Source of the DNA: Gammaproteobacteria bacterium
GTDB taxonomy: Bacteria > Pseudomonadota > Gammaproteobacteria > UBA6429 > Thiohalophilaceae
Reading direction: 5' to 3'
Assembly: GCA_024275115.1 (NCBI GenBank)
Contig: JAJRZT010000103.1
Coordinates: 1-43,505, forward strand
Length of the DNA: 43,505 nt
The notes below the pieces were generated by a model. The model was not told where the DNA came from. It worked only from the letters and a program-made list of their open reading frames with translations, and did not search any database. Shown in pieces: positions 7,580-14,445 of this stretch (the stretch's first letter is position 1; each line of letters opens with the position of its first letter). The translations under genes and the position numbers were made by a program.

Positions 7580-9079
7580 TTAGAAACATTCTTGTATTTT
7601 ATTAACCAGCTCATCGCGGTCGGCTGCATCTTCAACATGTTCTGCTAATAGCTGGCATAGCTCATCTGTACTTTGGGACTTTTTGCTATATCGGTTGACC
7701 AGTAACTTGCCAATCGGGCCAATAAAAGAGGTTGTTACGCTGCTTACGCACTGCAGTTGCGTGTCGGTTAATATTAAACGCGTTGCAGCGTTTTGTTTTG
7801 CTGTCATATTTGATGATGAGGTGTTAGTTGCAAAACGTTGCCTGATTTGTTGGCGAACACCATCGCTGGGCAAATGTTCATCGAGCTTGAGGCATAACTC
7901 TTCCATACTGGTTGATATTTTAATGGCCTTGCTGACCAGCACCGGTGCCATTGGGCCAACATGTTTGGTCAGTTCTTTGGTTAAGTCATCAATGGTGCGT
8001 TGTTCAAAGTAGGCAATCGTTTCTTTAGTCAGTGCGTTGGGATCAAAAGCACGGTCATCATTTTTTGGTGAATGTGGCGTAATGGTTTCATTATTTGAAA
8101 TTTTACGTAAATCCGCCATAAATTCGATAAGCGATGGATAACGGTCTTCTACTGCACGTGCTAGTGCTTTGTCGATAATCAGGTTTAATGCTTTTGGTAA
8201 ATGATCCGGCAGGCTTAAATCAGGTCGGTCGGCATAAAGTACTGAATGAATAATGGCGGGCGCCTGATCGCCTTTGTAGGGGCGCTCTCCTACAAGCATT
8301 TCATAAAACATAATACCTAAAGCCCAGATATCGGTACGGGCATCAATTTTTTCGCTGCAAAGCTGCTCGGGTGACATATAGGCCACCGTGCCTAAACTGA
8401 CGCCGGTTGATGTTAAGTTAACACCACTTATTTTGGCTACGCCAAAATCAAGTACCTTTACCACATTTTCCGCAGTGACGATGACATTAGCTGGTTTAAT
8501 ATCACGATGCACAATGCCATTGTTGTGTGCCGCATGCAGGCCTTCACTGATTTGCAGGCAAATTGCAATGGTGTCATTCAGTGGCATTGGGCCATTACAC
8601 ATTCTTTTGTCGAGCGTATAGCCATCATAAAAGGGCATGGCGATATAAAGCTGTTTGTCGTCGGTTTCGCCAATATCGTAGAGCGTACAAATATTAGCAT
8701 GATCCAGTCGGGACACCGCCCTGGCTTCATTTAAAAAGCGTTCCCGGTTCTGATTGTTCACCGTCAGGTGAGGCGGTAAACACTTTAAGGCAACATAGCG
8801 ATCCAGCCGGGTGTCCTTTGCTTTGTGGATCATCCCCATGCCGCCGGCACCGATAATGCCTTCAATTTGGTAAGGGCCGACTTGTTCACCAATCATAGAT
8901 TTCGTGTTTTCAGCCGCATTGGCGGGTATTTGGTTATCGGACTGTGACAATAAAATCAGCACATCTTGCTTAAGATGAGTATCGCCTTCACAGGCATCTT
9001 CCACAAATGCATTGCGTTTCTGGGAAGGTAGATTGAGCGCGCTATCAACGATTGAACGTGCTGTTTGTGGTTTAGCCAT
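7580..9079 (-). CDS. Hanks-type serine/threonine protein kinase
   Basis: A 499-residue cytoplasmic kinase. The kinase domain (about 68-325) is complete: glycine loop GAGGMG (77-82), VAIK-type Lys99, HRDIKPAN (191-198), DFG (211-213) and SPE in place of APE (236-238), so it should be active. The N-terminal 60 residues resemble the short helical region often found before such kinases. The C-terminal part holds a duplicated helical module (about 352-415 and 437-499), each with (V/I)GP..., LV, S.S..ELC..L.EH. No membrane segment is present. It lies upstream of a haem-HAMP sensor gene in the same direction and next to the Tad pilus operon, so pilus proteins are candidate substrates by inference only. 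Confidence 0.93.
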   Translation of the reverse strand: MAKPQTARSIVDSALNLPSQKRNAFVEDACEGDTHLKQDVLILLSQSDNQIPANAAENTKSMIGEQVGPYQIEGIIGAGGMGMIHKAKDTRLDRYVALKCLPPHLTVNNQNRERFLNEARAVSRLDHANICTLYDIGETDDKQLYIAMPFYDGYTLDKRMCNGPMPLNDTIAICLQISEGLHAAHNNGIVHRDIKPANVIVTAENVVKVLDFGVAKISGVNLTSTGVSLGTVAYMSPEQLCSEKIDARTDIWALGIMFYEMLVGERPYKGDQAPAIIHSVLYADRPDLSLPDHLPKALNLIIDKALARAVEDRYPSLIEFMADLRKISNNETITPHSPKNDDRAFDPNALTKETIAYFEQRTIDDLTKELTKHVGPMAPVLVSKAIKISTSMEELCLKLDEHLPSDGVRQQIRQRFATNTSSSNMTAKQNAATRLILTDTQLQCVSSVTTSFIGPIGKLLVNRYSKKSQSTDELCQLLAEHVEDAADRDELVNKIQECF

Positions 9080-9220
9080 AATGTCTAATGTAGTCTATTT
9101 GTTTTGCAGTATCTTCAAGTCAGGAAAAACTGTGAACTGCTTAACAGTTTAGCGTGGGCTAGATTTTAGCCGAAAAATTTAAGTTTAGCCTTAAAAAAAT
9201 TGTTGCTATTGTATTATTGT

Positions 9221-9904
9221 CTAAGTATTTGATTTATATGAATTATTATCAGGAGGGGCAATCAGTCCTGTCTGGTATGCGCGCTGTATGCATTCTGCAC
9301 GGTTTTTTGTGTGTAAAAGCTGGAACATCGCCGCAAGGTGGGACTTAACTGTGTGCTCACTGATATTCATCATTAACGCAATGGATTTATTAGTGTGCCC
9401 TTGCGCGGCGAGTTTAAGTACTTCACGTTGCCTGCGGGTAACCCCGAGTGCATTGATACTCGAATCGGCCTGAATTTTGCCTGTCGTCAGGTTTTTAATG
9501 CGAGATAGCCGTAACTCAACTGTTTCAGGGATATAAGTATTACCATTAAATATCTGGTTTAAGGCATGTTGCATTTGCGCATGGCTGTGTGTTTTGGGGA
9601 GAAAACCAGCAATATCAAAGGCTAAGGCCTTTTTCATCATTTTAATATCGTCGTTATCAGACAGCATTATTACTGGACTGAGGATTTGGCGTTTTTGCAG
9701 CACCTTTAAAAATCCAAGTCCATCCAGTTTCGGCATACTGATATTGATAAAAATAAGGCCGGGCAGGCTGGTTTTGTCCAGTGCCTCAACGGCATCCAGC
9801 GTCTGGGTATACTTATATATAGTGTTGTCCTGCTGGAATAGCGAAACCAGCTGTTCCAGCGAGTCCATAAACAGTGGATGGTTATCTATAATATAGGTCT
9901 TCAT
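9221..9904 (-). CDS. LuxR/NarL-family regulator with degenerate receiver domain
   Basis: A 227-residue protein with a receiver-like domain (1-120) and a LuxR-type helix-turn-helix (about 150-212, TRRQREVLKLAAQGHTNKSI then SEHTVKSHL). The position of the phosphoacceptor Asp is occupied by Asn54 (IFINISMP where NarL relatives have LLD..MP), and one acidic pocket residue is Asn8 (IIDNHPLF), while Lys104 is kept. This suggests phosphorylation-independent control. It is read away from the flp gene, sharing the 220-nt divergent region with it, which makes the Tad operon a natural target. That link is inference. Confidence 0.88.
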   Translation of the reverse strand: MKTYIIDNHPLFMDSLEQLVSLFQQDNTIYKYTQTLDAVEALDKTSLPGLIFINISMPKLDGLGFLKVLQKRQILSPVIMLSDNDDIKMMKKALAFDIAGFLPKTHSHAQMQHALNQIFNGNTYIPETVELRLSRIKNLTTGKIQADSSINALGVTRRQREVLKLAAQGHTNKSIALMMNISEHTVKSHLAAMFQLLHTKNRAECIQRAYQTGLIAPPDNNSYKSNT

Positions 9905-10033
9905 TTACAGGACAAAATCCGCATAACTTATTGTTAATTATTGTTTTTTTATTTCCGAGCTAATATAGTGGATATTATTTGCACTGTAAAGGTGCTTAAG
10001 CTAACAAATTCATACTTTTAGCTAGTTGGAATT

Positions 10034-10094
10034 GTGTAGTTAATCCCCTACACTCCTAGTAAGGAAATCATCAATGTAGTCTGTTTTGACTACA
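10034..10094. promoter_or_regulatory. paired inverted repeats upstream of flp
   Basis: Two similar dyads lie in the divergent region: GTGTAG...CTACAC (10034-10039/10048-10053) and TGTAGTC...GACTACA (10075-10081/10088-10094). A related ATGTAGTCT half occurs near 9087, just before the Ser/Thr kinase start. They could be operators for the neighbouring LuxR-type regulator. No experimental or family evidence fixes that. Confidence 0.4.
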
Positions 10095-10124
10095 CTAAAT
10101 ATTAATATTGAGGAGGTATGTGTC

Positions 10125-10403
10125 ATGATAAAGGGTCGTTTAAAGAATAATAGTCGTTTCAAGCAGTTAGGCCAGGGTATGACCGAGTACATCATTATCG
10201 TTGCACTGATTGCGATTGCTGCGATTGCGGTTTATTCATTGTTTGGTAAAACCGTTAAAAATCAGGTATCGGGCATGGCGATGGAACTCAGTGGTGGAGA
10301 TGGTGCGGCAGCGCAAAAAAAGGCTGAGGATGCTGCGAAAGCTGCTTCTACGAAGGCAGAAGGTGATGGTGGTTTAGGCAACTACACTGGCCAGAATAAA
10401 TAA
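10125..10403 (+). CDS. flp: Flp/Fap-type major pilin
   Basis: A 92-residue type IVb prepilin. The ATG at 10125 is chosen over an earlier start because a perfect AGGAGG lies at 10111-10116. A basic leader is followed by the Flp processing motif G-QGMTEY (cleavage after Gly16, Glu at +5, Tyr at +6) and a hydrophobic helix (about 23-42). The tail is unusually Ala-, Lys- and Gly-rich. It is the first gene of the Tad operon and, as in other tad loci, is separated from the rest by a hairpin that could set a higher pilin transcript level. The prepilin peptidase needed to process it is not encoded in this window. Confidence 0.92.
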   Translation: MIKGRLKNNSRFKQLGQGMTEYIIIVALIAIAAIAVYSLFGKTVKNQVSGMAMELSGGDGAAAQKKAEDAAKAASTKAEGDGGLGNYTGQNK

Positions 10404-10454
10404 AAATAATAAGCTGCAGCTGCAGTATATAAATTAAGTTTATTTTTTTCATCG

Positions 10455-10479
10455 ACCACTTAATATTTCATTAAGTGGT
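10455..10479 (+). promoter_or_regulatory. 10-bp perfect hairpin between flp and downstream tad genes
   Basis: ACCACTTAAT (10455-10464) pairs with ATTAAGTGGT (10470-10479) around a 5-nt loop. No T run follows, so it looks more like a processing or 3'-end stabilising stem or a leaky attenuator than a full terminator. Such an element would allow more pilin mRNA than assembly-protein mRNA. Confidence 0.55.
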
Positions 10480-10519
10480 AATAAGGATTTGTTTGTCTTA
10501 AAAAAAGTAAATACAAATA

Positions 10520-12439
10520 ATGCCAATGCTTAAACACACAATGCGGGGAATTCAACAGCAACATGGCCAAACCATGGTGTTTGCATTGGTGTTTATTGTC
10601 GTTATTTTAATTGGCTTAGTTATTTTGTTTAATACTGGGCAGTTAACCCGCCACAAAATGGAAGTGCAAAATGCAGCCGATGCCGCGGCATACAGTGCGG
10701 CGCTTTTAACCGCGCGTGAGCTTAATTTTATGGCTTATACTAATCGGGCAATGATTGCTAATCAGGTTTCCATTGGGCAGTTCTCGGCGTTTCGCTCCTG
10801 GAGCCAAAAGTATGCCATGGGGGCCTCCGGTCGCTCGATTGGTATTATGGCTATTCGCGCGTTGCCCTATGTGGGTAGTGCTTTTGCCGGTTTCTTGCAA
10901 GGCACCATGCGGCTCTATCATCGGTTTATCGCGCAACCTGTTGGGAGGATAATGTCGAAGTTAGGGAATGTTGCATTAAAGATGACCCCTGTTTTGCAAA
11001 CTATTTACCAAACGCATCAAACCATTATGCGTGTGGCAACGCAAAAATCTCAAATTGAAATATTACCTAAAATTATTGATGCCAATGCCAAAGGGGCAAC
11101 TTTGTCCAATTTTGGCGCACTTGCGGCGTTAGCCAGTGCTACGGAGCAACAGGTACGGTTTTTAAGTGGCCCCAACCCTTTTTCCTCAAACCGTAAGGAA
11201 AAAAAGAAACGAAAAGAAGCGACTCGTCGCTTTGCTGCTTTCGTTAATGATTCAAGGGATCCCTGGACGCTTGATCGTACTCGTACTGATCTAAGATCCC
11301 CTACGCTAAGGATACCTTTGCCCGGAGGGGAGGCCAGTATCGACTTTGGTTTTGATATACGCGGCGGCAGCGCCTTACGCTTTAATGTTCGGCAGCGAAA
11401 AGACTTTTATGACTGGACTACACTAGATACGGTCGGTTTATCGACTAAATTTAGAATTAAATTTGATATTTGTATTCTATGGTGGTGGTCACCGAGCCGT
11501 GGTGTTTATTGTGCGGCACGCTGGAAACTCAATGAAGGCAGTGAGCTCGGGCTTCCATTGGGTGGTGCATCGTATGAGCTGGCTGAAGATTCGCGAGCGA
11601 TATTGGGGCCACGTATCTGGAAGTGGGCGAATTCCAGGCAGCCAACAGGGTTATATGGCGATGCCGTTAACTTTACCGCTGCTCCCTATCGTTTCTTATC
11701 TGCTTTTGAAGCAACGGCGCCATTCCCTGGTGGTCGTCAAGAACCGCTGGGGAAATATACGGGTTTACCTTTTTACACGGACATCGATCCTGAACGTTAC
11801 CCCGGTGTAACAAAAGCGCCCCTGTTTTTAGTGAGTGTGCGCAAAGATGCCAATGAGTTACGCACCAGCGATCGCATTGACGACTCGAATAAAAAATTAA
11901 CCGCGGGTCAATTTGATGTCAAAACAAAACTGGCCGGTGGTAATAACACCAATGAAGGAGATCCCGGTGGTGCTATTGCAACGTATATCAATGAAATTGT
12001 TGATTCGTATCGTTCCCAATTTCGGGATAATTCACAATTACCCAGTGGCATTGGCAGTAATTTTTTGAATCAACAAGTCGATCGTTTCTCGAGTGCGTTA
12101 AGAAGTCAAATCAATAGTATGGGAAACCGCTTTAATACCTTGTTGATACCGAACACTAATAACCAGCAGGATGGCGCTATTTTTGCGCTTGCAGCCGCAC
12201 GGGTTTATTTTAAAAATCCAGATGCGCCGAATGAGAAAGGCAGCACCTTTAGCCCTTACTGGCAGGTTCGATTACAGCCAGTGGATGACAATATTCGAAA
12301 ATGGTCAGTGGTTACACAAACACTATCGGGTGGCGGTTCGGCGATGCGCTCAGAATTAAAATACGTTGATCCTGACCCCGATAGCAGTGGTGTTAAACCC
12401 GACAGCGAATTAATACGCTTAAAGCAGTTTGCACGATAA
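10520..12439 (+). CDS. TadG-like Flp pilus assembly protein
   Basis: A 639-residue protein with one N-terminal membrane helix (about 18-40) preceded by GQTMVFAL, which fits the TadE/TadG-like N-terminal module, followed by the family's typical RHKMEVQNAADAAAYSAALL stretch. The remaining roughly 550 residues are periplasmic and I recognise no domain in them. Residues near 225-235 are very basic (KEKKKRKEATRR). Proteins of this type are minor pseudopilin-like components of the Tad secretion system. The next gene overlaps its stop codon (TAATG), so translation is coupled. Confidence 0.8.
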   Translation: MPMLKHTMRGIQQQHGQTMVFALVFIVVILIGLVILFNTGQLTRHKMEVQNAADAAAYSAALLTARELNFMAYTNRAMIANQVSIGQFSAFRSWSQKYAMGASGRSIGIMAIRALPYVGSAFAGFLQGTMRLYHRFIAQPVGRIMSKLGNVALKMTPVLQTIYQTHQTIMRVATQKSQIEILPKIIDANAKGATLSNFGALAALASATEQQVRFLSGPNPFSSNRKEKKKRKEATRRFAAFVNDSRDPWTLDRTRTDLRSPTLRIPLPGGEASIDFGFDIRGGSALRFNVRQRKDFYDWTTLDTVGLSTKFRIKFDICILWWWSPSRGVYCAARWKLNEGSELGLPLGGASYELAEDSRAILGPRIWKWANSRQPTGLYGDAVNFTAAPYRFLSAFEATAPFPGGRQEPLGKYTGLPFYTDIDPERYPGVTKAPLFLVSVRKDANELRTSDRIDDSNKKLTAGQFDVKTKLAGGNNTNEGDPGGAIATYINEIVDSYRSQFRDNSQLPSGIGSNFLNQQVDRFSSALRSQINSMGNRFNTLLIPNTNNQQDGAIFALAAARVYFKNPDAPNEKGSTFSPYWQVRLQPVDDNIRKWSVVTQTLSGGGSAMRSELKYVDPDPDSSGVKPDSELIRLKQFAR

Positions 12440-13395
12440 TGATAATAACGCGACAACAAGGCCAGGCCATTGCCGAATTTAATGTCACCGCAGTATTTCT
12501 GCTAGTGCCATTATTTATTTTAGTGCCACTGTTGGGTAAGTACATCGATATGAAACATACATCGGTGCAGGCTGCACGTTATATGGCGTGGGAGCGCACC
12601 GTGTGGTTTGAAGAGGCTCCGAAGTACACTTCAACTGCGGCCGTTAAATCCACTTTTATATTAGAAAAAGAAACCATTAGCCGTGTATTTGGTGATACCG
12701 ACAAACTTGTGAGCGCATCGGACTCGGCTGGCTTAGCAAGTGATGAGGTAAACCTGTTATGGAGGGATAATGCCGGCCGTCAACTGGTAAACGGTGATGC
12801 GATTAGCGTTAAAATTCCTAATGGTGATGAAGCCGTACCCTCAACGAGCTATCAGGCTTTTAATATATTAACGAATATTATTGATATTCCTGCTAATTAT
12901 GTGGGTGATAAACTGATTGATGGCCTGGAATGGTTTAATGATCGTGCTGCAGACTTAACCGGCCGCCGACCTATCCCTGTTCCCAACAGTCCTTTATTTG
13001 ATATTGTCAGTAAATTCCATTTTGAAGGTTATTATCGGCCAGAAGTAAAAGTAGCGGTGAATAATATTCCTTATTTGAGTGTGTTTGATAATTTAAATCT
13101 TGAAATAGAGAGCCATGCCGCCATTTTAACCGACAGCTGGTCAGCCGCAGGTAACGAAGGTAAAAGAAAACAAGATACTCAATTTGCTAAATGGGCTGAC
13201 AGTTTTGTGCCCTTTGCACGAGTGCGTCCAATATTTAAACCGGCACAGGATGTTTTTAGTTATAAAGTGTTGGGTGTTTCGATTGCACCAGAGCTGGGTG
13301 CTGACAGTTTAATTTTTGGCTTTGTCGATACCGATCCGATAACGGATAGCTCGATTATACCAACTTGCCCAGCAGGGGTGTGCTCCTTTGAATAA
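12439..13395 (+). CDS. TadE-like pseudopilin
   Basis: A 318-residue protein with an N-terminal QQGQAIAEFNVTAVFLL segment followed by a membrane helix (about 14-36), the pattern of TadE/TadF pseudopilins (G, then E-F five residues on). It is longer than ordinary TadE (about 150-200 residues) because of a large periplasmic region that I cannot assign. A Cys-containing tail (PTCPAGVCSFE) might form a disulfide. It overlaps the gene before it by one base and the gene after it by eight, so it is inside a tightly coupled operon. Confidence 0.75.
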   Translation: MIITRQQGQAIAEFNVTAVFLLVPLFILVPLLGKYIDMKHTSVQAARYMAWERTVWFEEAPKYTSTAAVKSTFILEKETISRVFGDTDKLVSASDSAGLASDEVNLLWRDNAGRQLVNGDAISVKIPNGDEAVPSTSYQAFNILTNIIDIPANYVGDKLIDGLEWFNDRAADLTGRRPIPVPNSPLFDIVSKFHFEGYYRPEVKVAVNNIPYLSVFDNLNLEIESHAAILTDSWSAAGNEGKRKQDTQFAKWADSFVPFARVRPIFKPAQDVFSYKVLGVSIAPELGADSLIFGFVDTDPITDSSIIPTCPAGVCSFE

Positions 13396-14083
13396 TAAGG
13401 CCTATATTCAGTTTATTGTGTATGCCGCTTTGTTGTTGGTAGCGGTGCCCGCTGTTGCGAGTTGGCCAAATGTATTGCTGCCGCCGCAGGCGAAACAAGG
13501 GCAATTGCTGGCAGAAAAAATATTTATTAATGGGGTGCCCTTAAAAGTAACTCATTTTTCAAGCCGCCTGTCGGTTGCGCAGGTGCTGGGTTATTACCGT
13601 AGTCGTTGGGCGAGTGGTTATGTCGATAATGAGCATAACGGATGGCAACAAATAAGTCGCATGAAAGGAAAATATTTTATTACCGTACAGGTTAGACCCA
13701 GTGAGCTTGCTGAGCATGATATTGCAACCACAGGGCGGATTAATATACTCAACTTAAATGAAAGTGATAGCAAAAAAATAAGCAGCTTTCCGGTATTACA
13801 TGGTTCTGCCATTGTCAATGACGTGGAGACAGTGGACAAATATAAAAAAGCACGAACGTTGTTAATACTCAATAAATATTCTGCAGATAAAAATGCAGGC
13901 TACTATCGCATGCATTTTAAAAAAGAAAAATGGAGCGAAATAACAAACGAAACAGTGGGGCAATCAGCGCATGTTCTGGTTTTTAAACGTGATGATGATG
14001 AAGTTAGTGTTGTGATTCGTTCGAGTGGTAGTGATAGCAGTATTTTAGTCAATGAAGTTAAGAAAAAATCCTGGTTTAATTAA
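13388..14083 (+). CDS. secreted protein of unknown function in the tad operon
   Basis: I do not recognise a family. The 231-residue product starts from a TTG overlapping the end of the previous gene by 8 nt and has a signal peptide (hydrophobic 8-24, cut near AVASW). The mature part is a mixed alpha/beta sequence with LKVTHFSSRLSVAQVLGYYR near 52-71, a pattern of helix then strands seen in small periplasmic assembly factors. The position between a TadE-like pseudopilin and a second Flp-like pilin suggests a role in pilus biogenesis. That is context inference. Confidence 0.7.
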   Translation: MNNKAYIQFIVYAALLLVAVPAVASWPNVLLPPQAKQGQLLAEKIFINGVPLKVTHFSSRLSVAQVLGYYRSRWASGYVDNEHNGWQQISRMKGKYFITVQVRPSELAEHDIATTGRINILNLNESDSKKISSFPVLHGSAIVNDVETVDKYKKARTLLILNKYSADKNAGYYRMHFKKEKWSEITNETVGQSAHVLVFKRDDDEVSVVIRSSGSDSSILVNEVKKKSWFN

Positions 14084-14122
14084 AGCCCGGTTAAAAGTGA
14101 ACTAGAAAAATAGGTTTTTACA

Positions 14123-14332
14123 ATGAAGTATCAACGTCACAAGAAACGACAAGTAGGTCAAGCCATGGTGGAGTATGTGGTTATTGTTGCCGCTATTATT
14201 GGAGCCTTATATTACGCAGGCCAGGATGACGTGATGAAATCAATGCGCGATGTAATGAAAGGGTCGCAGGAAGGATATTCTTATGCAATTTCCATTGCCG
14301 AATTACCGGATAAAAATGATGCAACACCCTGA
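14123..14332 (+). CDS. second, small Flp-like pilin
   Basis: A 69-residue prepilin with a basic leader (KYQRHKKRQ), processing motif VG-QAMVEY (cleavage after Gly12, Glu +5, Tyr +6) and a hydrophobic helix (about 18-31). Its C-terminal tail is short and acidic, unlike the Ala/Lys/Gly-rich tail of the first pilin. It could be a minor pilin or an alternative major pilin. It ends with TGA, which shows that TGA is used as a normal stop in this genome. Confidence 0.8.
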   Translation: MKYQRHKKRQVGQAMVEYVVIVAAIIGALYYAGQDDVMKSMRDVMKGSQEGYSYAISIAELPDKNDATP

Positions 14333-14344
14333 GTAAAATAAATT

Positions 14345-14414
14345 AACAAATAACAAATAACAAATAACAAATAACAAATAACAAATAACAAATAACAAAT
14401 AACAAATAACAAAT
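14345..14414 (+). repeat. heptanucleotide tandem repeat, AACAAAT x 10
   Basis: Ten perfect head-to-tail copies of AACAAAT occupy 70 bp between the second pilin and cpaB, followed by a degenerate A/T continuation. The array ends 31 bp before the cpaB ATG. Perfect short tandem repeats change length by slippage. In this position a change would alter the spacing of leader elements to cpaB and not the reading frame. Confidence 0.95.
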
Positions 14415-14445
14415 AAAAAATAAACAAATTAAAGAAGATACCGAT

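Noticed and set aside
14345..14414. CRISPR-like array
   Set aside because: Units are 7 bp, directly adjacent and without spacers. It is a simple tandem repeat.
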